64,000 nucleotides of DNA from Parus major (lineage: Eukaryota > Chordata > Aves > Passeriformes > Paridae): positions 74,803,356-74,867,355 of the forward strand of contig NC_031769.1 of NCBI RefSeq assembly GCF_001522545.3, written 5' to 3'. The notes below the pieces were generated by a model that was not told the DNA's origin, did not search any database, and was given only the letters and a program-made list of their open reading frames with translations. Positions 47,577-57,889 of this stretch are shown piece after piece. Positions within the stretch are counted from its first letter, which is position 1, and every line of letters starts with the position of its first letter. The translations under genes and the position numbers were made by a program.

Positions 47577-47947
47577 CTGGATCTGTTCAGCCTCAAGAAT
47601 AGGCAAGCAAGAGGGCACCTCATCAATGTCTGTAAATCTGAAGGAAGGGTGTCAAGAGGATAGATCCAAGCTTTTCTTGGCAGTGCTGAGCAGCAGGGAA
47701 AGAGGCAATGGGCAGAAACTGATGCACTGAAAGTTTCCCCTAAAATGAGAAAGAACTTCTTTACTGTGCAAGTGACCGAGAACTGGAACAGATTGTCCAG
47801 AGAAATTCCAGAGTCTCCCTTAAAGAACCATCTGGACACCATTTTATTTCATGTGCTCTAGGATGACTGCTAAAACAGACAGGCTGAACCAGATGACCCA
47901 ATGTAGTTCCTTCCAATCTGACCCATTCTGTGACTCTGTAATTCTGA

Positions 47948-50509
47948 CTATGCTGCTTCCATAGCAACATCAATTTACATAATATTTGTTAAAACCTTAT
48001 AAGCAAGGATTAAGTAGTCAGTATTTTCCAGTGGTTTTCTTGTTTAACTAATGATTAGTTAAACAAGATTTCTTTCTTTTTTGTAAGATGGTAGCTAATA
48101 AATACATTCATGAGAATAGTATTTTTGCTTCTTTTATTTCCTGCCTGCTTTGTTCTTAGATGATTTGCTACCACTGCTTATAAAGTAAAAGATTTCCCAT
48201 GCTACAGAAGTTGAGGCCTGAGCTGTTTTCCCCCAAAAAAAAAAAGCTAGCATGCTGTTTTGACCTTGGACAAGTTCTGTTGTCTAAACTGAGTTTTCAA
48301 ACAGAAGTAGGTCAATTATACTAATAAAAGTATGCTTATATTCACATCCTAATTGGTTGTTAATACAACTGTGATCTATTGAAAAGCCTTTTTTTCCACT
48401 GTAGCATACCAGATTTAAATATTAGATGTGTTCATCCATTTGGAATAAATACTGTTTTTATTTAGTAGTTTATCCAGCTACCTCCAAGACCAAATTTCAA
48501 AGTTGAAAGAGGAAGGAAAAATCACATTCTTTGTGTTTATCTTCCTCCAGACCCTTGCATCTTACATGGGATCAGTGAGACTGTGGGCATGACATTGGGA
48601 GTTCACAGTTTGTGGTGTGGTGGCAAAGCCATGGATTAGGGAAGAAGTGGGATCTCTGTTATCTTTCTTGGGGAAGCTGTGTGCGCAGTGACCGTGTGTA
48701 TGCTGGCCATGTTCCTCTGAGCATGAGAGACAACATGTCAGGTGAACTCTCATGTTTAGTGTGTCCAGGAAACGAAAATATATGTCCTGGGTTGATTATT
48801 TTCTCCCAAGTTTTCCTAAACCAGGACAAAGTATAAACCCCAAAATGTGGCAGCAGGGAGTGATGGCCTCAGAAACTTCCTGGGAAGTGGAAAGCACAGC
48901 AGGTATTTCTCCAAACCAGCTGCTGAGTGGGTAGAAAACCAACCTGAAAGATGCTCACTTGCTTCAGTGTATAAGAGAGATGGTTATAGGTTTTATTTAT
49001 TTCTATTGTCTTTAGTTTTGTTGGCTTCCTCGCCCCACCCACTCCTCTCTAATTTAAATTTTCCCTTCACTTCATATAGACTTGGAATTTAAGCTTCAAA
49101 GCTTTTTCTTTGGACGACTTATAATGGGAAAATCTTAGGCAGGTCCACCACATAGTTCCAGTCAGTTCAAAGGTTTCTATCTCTACATACCAAAATATAT
49201 GGTTATTCGTGACCATTGGTTTGGTGAATCTTAAATTTCAGGGAAGCATGCCTGACTTTGTGTAATTTCTGTTCCGATTCAACAAAATTATGTGGCTTTA
49301 ATTCAGGTTTGCCAAGATGCTTCTAGCTTGATGGATATAATGTGAACTTGTACTTCTATGCAGACAAGTATAGACATATCTTCATTAAGAAATCTTTTTC
49401 CTCTTAAATCTGCCAAGGACTTGTGGGTGAAAATACATTCTTTACTTTTACAATGCCTGGAGTCCTGAATTGCATGAAGCCACTGAATTGAACACTGGAG
49501 TAAAGCTGATTTGACAGTCAGCTCCAAGGGAAAACACAGTGATTCAAATACTGTACTGTTGAAATCAAGTATGCTTACATTGTATTCATTTTTATAGCCA
49601 TAGTTTTTACCTCTTCCAATCATAAGTGACACCTCAAGGGAACTATTTGAGGAAAGAGTCATGGTCTTTGAGGTCTTATTATCTAGAGTTAGCTTTACAT
49701 TGAAACAAGCCACCTGCAGCATGACTACCCTTAAAAATTCCCTGTGTTCATGTGAGAACAAAACAGTTCATCAATTCAGCCTTGTTATTCCTCATTAAAC
49801 CATTTCCTTTTATAACAGAACCTGCAGAACACTGTATTTCAAATTAACATTTAGAATATTGAACAGAGATCTCGGATGTTAATCTGCATGTGTCTGGAGA
49901 TTAATTCTTTTTCTTGCTGTACTAGTAATTTTTCATGGAAAGTACTGGAATTGCAGATTTTAGTTACTTTTAGGCCTAATCCCTACAACTCTTCCCTCTT
50001 TACTTTTATCTATCTTGCTGGTTTATGGTGCTACTTATAGAGTGTCAATGGCATAGTATAAAGGAAATATCTGTCAGTGCTGCATTATTTACAATACTTT
50101 CTCTATACCTGTTCTGGCAAATATATTTTCAGCCATGCAATGAACTGTGGAGAGTGTTTGTGGGTGCAAGGATGGCTGCAGCTTCATCTAAGCAGGTGTT
50201 CTTCCTTGGGTATCCTGGAGCTGCCTAAACGGCTGCTTTTGGTCTCTACTAAGCAGCACTAAACAGAGGAGACCGAAGGCACTGCAGCACTGAAGGACTG
50301 AGTGCTTGATAACATTGCTCTGGACATCAAGCCACCGACCCAGTCCTCCTCTGAGATATTTTCCAGCAAATGTGCACCAGCAGCTCTGTCCAGGAGATAG
50401 CCGCCAATTTTAGGATGGAGGGGATATCTGGAAATCACCTAGTGCTTAAAGCAGGTCAGCTGGAACTGCCCAGGACTGTTGGGTTAGCCCAGGTTTTGGG
50501 GAAACCTAT
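47948..50509. other. Unique AT-rich DNA with a strong palindrome
   Basis: It has a near-perfect hairpin at 48038-48068 and a TGTCCTGG...CCAGGACA mini-element at 48783-48828 (both described as findings). A 152-codon open frame on the minus strand at 49303-49761 begins with a non-ATG codon and matches no family I know. No gene is supported. Confidence 0.5.
48038..48068. repeat. Palindrome, 15-bp arms, 1-nt centre
   Basis: TCTTGTTTAACTAAT-G-ATTAGTTAAACAAGA: arms are perfectly complementary. The core TAATGATTA looks like a homeodomain or HNF1-like dimer site. Confidence 0.9.
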
Positions 50510-51065
50510 TGGGGTTTTTAAATATCTCTTTGAATGGAGATTCCATAGTCTCTCTGGGAAACTTTTTCCTATGTTTGCCCTCAAAAAAGAGTGGGGAGGT
50601 TATGTTCAGATGGAATTTCCTATGTTTATATTTTGATGGGTTTTTTAAAAAATCTGTGCCTCTTGTACTGTCACTGGGCACCACTGAGAAAAGTCTACCT
50701 CCTTCTTCCTCATTCCCAGCTCTCATTTATACAGATAGATAAGGTCCCCTTGAGTCTGCTTTTGTCTAGGCTAAACAGTCCCAGCTCTCTCAGTCTTTCT
50801 TCATGCAGCAGATGTTTCAGTCCTGTAATAAGTTTTGTGGCCCTTTGATGAACTTGCTCCAGTAGGTCCATGTCTCTTGTTCTGAGTAGCCCAGAACTGG
50901 ACCCTGCATACTGTGTGTGGCCTCACCAGTACTGAGCAGAGAAGGTGAACCACCTCCCTGAAACTGCTAGAAATGTGCTTCCCAATGCAGCTCAAGACTC
51001 TATTGGTATTCTTTGCTATGAGGATGAGACTTGGTTTGAGACTAATAGACCTATTGTCATAAATG
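50510..51065 (-). mobile_element. CR1 fragment, minus strand
   Basis: It reads as the complement of the CR1 3' half: TTTAAATATCTCTTTGAATGGAGATTCC, ATGTTCAGATGGAATTTCCTATG, CACTGGGCACCACTGAGAAAAG, CTGAGTAGCCCAGAACTGGACCCTGCATACT and TGGCCTCACCAGTACTGAGCAGAG. It is moderately diverged and lacks the 3' tail on the left and the 5' part on the right. Confidence 0.92.
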
Positions 51066-51319
51066 TGGTGGAAATACAAGGTTCCACAAAAGTGCTAATA
51101 TTCGTATTTATAAACGTAGACAAAACTTGCCAGACTAGAATGCAGATGCCATGAAAAGTCCATTTGTGCCTGTCTTTTCCTGCCTCTTTCCCACATGATT
51201 CAGTCTTAGATGTTCATCAGCATAAAGTCGAATGCACTGTGATGTTGAAAACCCTTCCAAATAGAATATTCCCATTTTTTGCCCTATTACAATTTGCTTG
51301 ATCAGGGCAGGAAGGAGTT

Positions 51320-51600
51320 AAAAATCTATTTGCTCTCACAGTTAGATGGGATCTTAAAGAAAATTTCAAGTCCATTCTCTTGCCTAGAGCAACTGTTCAT
51401 AGATGTGTCATTCCTGATGTGCTTTTCTAATATTTTTGTAAAGACTTCCAGAGATGGAGACAGTAACATTTCCCCAGGCAATCTTTACTATTGGTTCTTC
51501 AAAACCATTATGGCTACTGAGGTCCAGCATCTAATGAAATTTCTTCTTTGACACATCTTAGGCCTTATTGTTTGTCCTACCAATGTCCTTCCTTGACATC
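51320..51600 (-). mobile_element. Old CR1-like fragment, minus strand
   Basis: GATGGGATCTTAAAGAAAATTTCAAGTCCATTCTCTTGCC and ACTTCCAGAGATGGAGACAGTAACATTTCCCCAGGCAATCTTTAC resemble the 3' region of an older CR1 subfamily in reverse. It is more diverged than the neighbouring copy at 50510-51065. Confidence 0.65.
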
Positions 51601-53996
51601 AAACATGTTCATGTGCTTATGGTAAAAGTATATGTTTATGCTTTATGTTTTCTTCCTTGATACTTTCTTTAAGCTAAACTGCAGACAGGGTCCTAATTAG
51701 ATCTGAACTGATAGGCCCAGAGCTCCACCAAGCTCATAGTACCTACTCGCACAAAACTATCTGATAGAGATGTCAAACTACACCATGTAAAGTATGAGAA
51801 AGAGTAACTGCTCTCAGTCTGTTAAAAAGGAAATAAAAGAAAAAGAATGCATGCAGTATTTCAAATTGAATGAAGATCCAAAATAAATCAGGTGCAAACT
51901 TAAATATGAAGTGTTTTCTTTAAGACTCATATGTAAATTATGGAAATGAGAAATGAAATAGAAGATGTGAAGTATCAGGTAAGCACCCCAAAAAGCCAGC
52001 AAGTTTATGGGAGCTAGAGCCTGAGGACTCCAGAAACTGGGAAAAAGACCATGTGGGGTGTGGGAAAGAGGATGAGAAAGAAGGCTTTCTTAGAAAGCAA
52101 GATGGAAAAACATAATTGTTCAATCAACTGATGTAGCAGAGATTTTAAATGAAAACCTATACTTTAACTACTAGTAAGTACTGCACTTGCTCTAGTTTGC
52201 ACTATCTGTACAGAAATGTATGCACACTTCTATCAGCCAGACTTCTAAATGATAAGTATTCCTGAAAGGAAAGCTCCCCTTTCTGCAGTTGGCATTAATA
52301 CAATTATATCTTTATTTGCATATAAATACATATTTGCATGTTATTGGTCTATAGGTCATATTATCTAGGAAACAACCTTAAAGATTTACAAATGTGCCTA
52401 ATTCTACATCATGAGAAACTATGCAGAAGTTAGGTTTTCAGATTATTTCACGAGTATGATTTCCAAAGACCAGAGAAAAGTGTCAAACAGTGTTACTTCA
52501 AATACTCAAGAAGTGTCCACCATCTGGAAGGTTGTGTCTGTGGGAATCTAATTCAAGAGAAGCAATGAGAACAGGTGTGTAGACTGAACTCAAATAGAGT
52601 GTAAGTCTTTAAAGAAAACAAAATCACCCCATATTTCGGAAATAAGACAACCCTTAAATGCTTCTAATTCCAAAAATACCACTTGTCCTAAAGCACGTAT
52701 AAAAAAAAGGGAAAGTTCTGATTCTAACAAGGCAATATAGAGGGTCACAACAAGGCAGTATGACAGCGGTAAAGAGAGGGCAGACATTTTTTACAAACAC
52801 CAAGCCCAACACTTAGTTGATTTTGCAGCATGACAACATGTGATGAACAAAATTGCTCCTGGGTTTTTGAAGGCTATGTTAGAAATCAGGGACAGCACAA
52901 ATGAACTAGATTTCTCATTAGGTTTCACATTATACATACATGAATTCAAATAATGCAAGTAGAGCAATTACAAAATATAATCCAGCCAGCTATAAAGCTG
53001 TATCTTAACTGTGCTGTTATAGCTGAGGTATTCCAGTCAACAAGCATTTAGCTAGAAGCAACTGTGCCTCAAAACAGAACATTTTCCAAAATTAGCTTTG
53101 AAAAATAGGCCCTTGGGAGGTACTTTTTTAGCTACTTCATGATTTAAATAAGGCGACTTGTAAAGGAACATCCAGTTTATATATTCTAATCCTGACAGTG
53201 TGATTCTTTTTTTAAAGTTGCAGTTTATATGCTGCATGATGTAGCATGTAAACCACATGTTAACATTTTAACATTTTAACTCAGGTCAGGAGCTTTCAAA
53301 TCCTGTTTAGCAACTGCTCCTCCTTGCTGTGCTTTGCCACTTGGACATGCTGTATTCCTTTAAAGTGACTAAATTGGGACACATAATGCACTCTAACTAT
53401 TAAGAGTAGTCTAACTTGACACCACATTAGAGCTGCCCTAAAATGAAATCCTTTGACATGCATATGAAGTGGATGCCTGCACTAGCTTTTATCTTCTACA
53501 GAACTACTCAAGCTGAGATACAATGTACAGATTCTACAGCTAATGGAGATATAAACAAATTCTGTCTAAATAAATAAACCCTATGGAGTATCTCTACCTC
53601 TTTGCTTTTATCATTTATAAAATGTGTGAAATAATCATGCTGTTCTAGAAAAAGTTCTAGAAAGGATTTCCTTAATAGGAAGAAAAGAAAATTCTTCTCT
53701 ATGAAAGAAGAACTGTAGGCCTAGAGAACATGATTTTGCTCTTAAATAACATTTAAACACAAAATAAAAGATTATCCAACTGTACTAGACATAAAGATGG
53801 GAACTAGAAGTATTTTGAATGTCATTTGCTACAGATGCAAGTAGGAATACTGTATTTATTTCTCAAAATTTAAATATGCTTTCAATGGAAAGAAATTTAA
53901 AGAATGAGAAATCTGAGACAGACAGTGATTCATTGATATTTGCCATATATAAATATATATACACCACACCACTCTCTGATTTCTCTGATTGGATAT
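51601..53996. other. Unique AT-rich DNA, no gene seen
   Basis: No exon, RNA gene or repeat was recognised. A trivial AACATTTT triplication lies at about 53260-53280. Confidence 0.5.
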
Positions 53997-55051
53997 TGTC
54001 CTGGTTTGAAGACAGGTGTCTTCTAAGGAAGGCAAAAACCTTTCTTGAAATGGAAAAATGTAAACCAACTTCCCCTCTGAATTGTTACAATCTTGAAATC
54101 AAGGGGCTCTCAGGCAAAGATACGGGAATAAGAATAACAGTTCTTTACTAGGAAAATTAAAATAAAAATGCAGTAGTACAAAAAAACAACCAAAAAAAAA
54201 AAAAACACCCAAAAAAACCCAACAACCAGTGGTTGTTGTCCATCAGACTACAACCTAACACCCTGTTGGTCAGCTTCCCTCTCCTCCCCAGAAAGTCATG
54301 ATAAAACATGGTTAGAAGGAATAACAGAAGGAAGTCTAAAATTTTGGAAAAAGAAAATGAAAAACACTGGGTAAATTCTGGGGTAAAAGTAAAAAAAGAC
54401 ATGTTACAATTAAACAAAGGACTGAAATCAATCATATAGTACTAGCTGTAGAATGTTATGGACATGTGTCATGTTTTTATGCCAGCCATGAGCCAATCCC
54501 CAGGCACCTGTTTGCTCACTCTCCCATCAGCAGTATCAGGGAGAGAATCAAAGGGTAAAAATAGAAAATTCATGAGTTGAGATAAAAACTGTCTAACAGG
54601 AAAGCAAAAGCCACGCATCCAAGCAAATCAAAACAAAGAATTCATTCACTGCTTCCCATGGACAAGCAGCTGTTCAGCAATCTCCAGGAGAGCAGGGTCC
54701 CATCATGCAAGAGGGAAGACAAACACCATCACTCCAAATGTTCCCCCCCTTCCTCCTTCTTCTACCTTATATATATACTAAGCATGATTTTATATCATCA
54801 GGAATTACCCTTTGGTCAGTTTGGATCACCTGTCCTGGCTGTGTCTCCTCCCAGCCTCTCATGTACCCCCAACTTCCTCATCTGCATGGCAGTACAAAAA
54901 GCAGAAAAGGCCTTGGCTCTGAGCAAGCCCTGCTCAGCAACAACAAAAACATCTCATTATTCCCAACCCTGTGTTCAGCGCAAATCCAAAACATAGCCCC
55001 ATACCAGCCACTGCTAAGAAAATTAACTCTTCCCCAGCCAAAACCAGCACA
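53997..55051 (-). mobile_element. LTR (~1055 bp), TGTCCTGGTTTG...CCAGCACA type
   Basis: It runs from TGTCCTGGTTTGAAGACAGGTG to CCAGCCAAAACCAGCACA. It shares the GGGCTCTCAGGCAAAGATA...AATAAGAATAACAGTTCTTTACTAG block with 12381-13190. It contains an A/C-rich tract (54177-54225). Right-hand sequence is C-rich with TTATATATAC (about 54768), the complement of which may serve as a TATA region for minus orientation. Flanks GGATAT and TGTAAG do not match, so no duplication is claimed. Confidence 0.82.
54177..54225. repeat. A/C-rich low-complexity tract inside LTR
   Basis: It has runs of A (14 in one place) separated by C or CC. The same position in the related copy at 12381 reads AACAAGGCAAACAAACAACAG, so the tract expanded here. 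Confidence 0.85.
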
Positions 55052-55936
55052 TGTAAGAAATGTTTATAGCTGCTAGCACAAGAGGGACAAAACCATCAAA
55101 AATTTAGATTTACAGTGAGCTTTTCATTTGGACACAGTCCAGTACTTTAGGATTATGTGATAAATTATCTGCATACTATGTGAGTTATCTGCATACTCAC
55201 AGAGGAGCAGACCACACATGGGCCATCAGCCCATCTGAGGAAGCCCAGAAGAGCACAAAGATACACAGGGAACCCAAATGAAGGTCTCTCAAAGAATCAC
55301 GTTGTCCAGGCACTTCCCTGGTAAGTCCTAGGGGGGACGTCATCTCCAGAAACTAGGTGGAAAACCAGGCCCACAAGTCATCTCATCATCACAAGTCATC
55401 AGCAGTCCAGTCATCTTTCAGACTAAGGGCATGGTTGCCTGTATATATAGTAGATACAAATACAGATTTACATATAGATGTGTATGTGTATGTACAATAT
55501 TGTAACAAGTGGGCCTCCATCCTGCCTAGCCCCAGCTGAAAGAAGAATGAGGCCACTGGTGCTATGTCCCTGTGGGTACTCCAAGTTTCTCTTCAATCTG
55601 TGTGGACAACCACACTAATATGTGTATATGTAGGATATATGTGGGCTTTTGTTTGTGTGTCTCATGGGAGCATGTCTTCAGTATCAATACTGGTAGATCT
55701 GGGCACATGGAGCACCAGCAGCCTTATTTCTCTTGGATCCAGCATGATACATATACTTCTAATAAATAGCTTTTCTTATTTCAGCTGATAGCAATACAAA
55801 AGTTAAATAATGAATAGTTAGTGTGCTCTCAAAGTTATTATTCATGCAAAATACTCAATTTAAAATCTGATATTTTTGTTTAATCTGAGATAATTTCATA
55901 TCTTGAAAAAATATTTTAAAATCTCTTTTTAAAAGG
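55052..55936. other. Unique DNA, no gene seen
   Basis: Two TTATCTGCATACT direct repeats lie about 23 bp apart at 55165-55198. Nothing else was recognised. Confidence 0.5.
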
Positions 55937-56215
55937 TGTTACCGCTGAAGATCAATAGATCACACGGACACAGGTCGAGGTGTGGTAAAGAAAGAGCAGA
56001 GTTTATTTTTCCTCCCAGGATTTATAGTCTTCCTACCACGGCCAGGGATTGGATGGTCAGGATAGCACTTTCTCACTGCACTGGCCACGAGAGATGCTCA
56101 TCACAAGACGTGTAACAGAAAGAATGTACACATATCTATGTTTACAGTTACTGTCCTGGGAAAGTCTTTAGAAAACTATGTTAGCAAGCTCAGAAACTGA
56201 GTTTTCAGGGCGACA
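55937..56215 (-). mobile_element. Solo LTR (279 bp), family with 6-bp TSD (copy 3)
   Basis: The plus-strand edges TGTTACCGCTGAAG and TTTTCAGGGCGACA are the complement of copies at 1665 and 27295. A perfect 6-bp duplication AAAAGG is present (55931-55936 and 56216-56221). TATAAATC and AATAAA are on the minus strand. Confidence 0.94.
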
Positions 56216-57433
56216 AAAAGGTGCCTTGATCATTAGCTTTCAGGAGAGTACCAAGGAAACAAAAAGGAGCTATAACTTTTTAAGTAGATTTGTTGTTAAA
56301 TTTAATATGCTTTGATAAAGCATATTGTCCAACTTTGGACAAGGTTTCTCTGCAAAAATTGGAAACAAAAAAGCATGTTATTGAAGAACGATTCCTGGAA
56401 ATACACAGTTCCTGAAAATTTACCTCTCAATGAAAGAGCTGAAAAAACCCCTCAGGCTGATTTCAAAGCTTTTGCAGAAATGATATCCCAGAGAAGACAG
56501 GTGAAGGATGCAATAAGAGTTACCCTTACTTACTGTTTTACAGTAAATAAGTTTTGGTTCCAGGTACAGTGAGGAATGCAATCGATTTTCTTTACTAGAT
56601 TTTTAGTACTTTTATCAATCAAAATGGACATGGAGGAATATATAATGTACCTCTCACCCTTTCTTGCACTAAATATGTAGATCAATATATAATAGGCAGT
56701 CTTTGAGCATCATCTTTTAATGCATAATATCAATTTTATTGCATAACCTGTAATGTGTAGTGGTAAAACCATCTCTCTGTCTCAGAAACAAGAATTTGTT
56801 AAGAAACAGTACATTTAAAGTAATTAAAGTTTACTCTTCAGTCTTCCTTTTAGAAGAGTAGATAAAATAGGGATAGATATCATGAGTGGATTAAAGAAAC
56901 AATCACTCATATCTGGAAACCTATTTTAGCTTAAAGTATATTGATTTCATCACATCAGATTCACTGAATTTATTTGTAAACAAAACCAAGCATATATATA
57001 TATATATGTGTGTGTGTGTGTATATCTAACATATATATAATAAATGTGCAAGTGTTTTCAGGATAGATATTCAAGTAATTTCTGAGCTCCTCAGTATGGA
57101 TTCCCTGCTTAGAGGAGTCTGTAATAAAATGATCTGTTTGTAATTGGTTTTATCAGCACTGCAAAGTAAAGCTCCCTCTCTTCAAGCTGGCTATTATTTT
57201 TAGTTACCCTTACGCATATCAAGACTATTTTAGTTTTGTAAAAAGTACAAGGAAGAAAAATCAGACCCTGAGGATTTTCCTTTCACTGAAGTAAATAATG
57301 TCAGTATATGCTGAAATATAATAGCTACTTCCTAATAGTGACCTTGTATTTAGCATGAGAAGAGAAAATGTGATAGCAAGTAAAAAATGTGTGCTAACAT
57401 TTTTTTCAAAATCAATTTTTTGAGAAGGATAAA
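56216..57433. other. Unique AT-rich DNA with an AT/GT microsatellite
   Basis: No gene or element was seen apart from the simple repeat at 56992-57026. Confidence 0.5.
56992..57026. repeat. Compound (AT)n(GT)n microsatellite
   Basis: About eight AT units are followed by about eight GT units and a short TATAT end. Confidence 0.95.
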
Positions 57434-57883
57434 TGTTGGAGTCCATCAGGGCAAGAGGTTGGCAAGGGACTTTGCCCCAGCCCCCGCAAAGAAGAATCCC
57501 CTTTAGTTAGGGTGAGCAAAACTCATCCACAATGCCCCCTGAGAAGTTCTATTAATCATGCTACAAAGTTCTATGGTTTCTTCGTTACTATTGGTTAAGT
57601 TTTATCACATTAATTTACATATTCCTACTTATTTTTTGTTTCTTTCCCTTAAACTCTGCCCTCAACCCATCTTATATAAGTTTTTGTAACATCCTAGACA
57701 CCAGCTTTTATGCATCCCCATATTCTGTTTGGATTTCTGCATTTGTTATTTTGCATATCAAAGTTCTTTACTTTTCAGGTCACACATTTGTGCCTGTTCC
57801 TCTTTGTTATTGCCAGACTCAGACCTCATGCCAATTATCTCCAAGGTAGCACCCAGCCAGACCATCTGGGCCCAGCATGCTAA
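57434..57883 (+). mobile_element. LTR (~450 bp), TGTTGGAGTCC type
   Basis: It begins TGTTGGAGTCCATCAGG and has a clear TATA box in CTTATATAAG (57671-57680), followed by CATCCTAGACACC and a T-rich R-U5-like stretch. A GATAAA sequence lies just before the start (57428-57433) and again at about 57884-57889, which would be a 6-bp duplication, but the inferred end lacks CA. The right border is therefore tentative. Confidence 0.65.
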
Positions 57884-57889
57884 AGATAA

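Larger units (their letters stand above)
44521..47947 (+). mobile_element. CR1 LINE, plus strand, split by two LTR insertions
   Basis: Collinear CR1 pieces lie at 44521-45051 (reverse-transcriptase region, 5'-truncated), 46548-46791 and 47582-47947, ending in CCATTCTGTGACTCTGTAATTCTG. Joining the pieces across the two LTRs restores the usual CR1 order (GACAACAAGCTGTC / CATGAACCATCAG; GCTGAAAGACCTGGG / CTGTTCAGCCT). It is inactive, with stops and frameshifts. Confidence 0.95.

Noticed and set aside
49303..49761. 152-codon minus-strand frame with Asn/Cys-rich residues, looking slightly like an extracellular domain
   Set aside because: The first codon is TTG, no family is recognised, no splice or promoter context is seen, and the length is near what chance allows.
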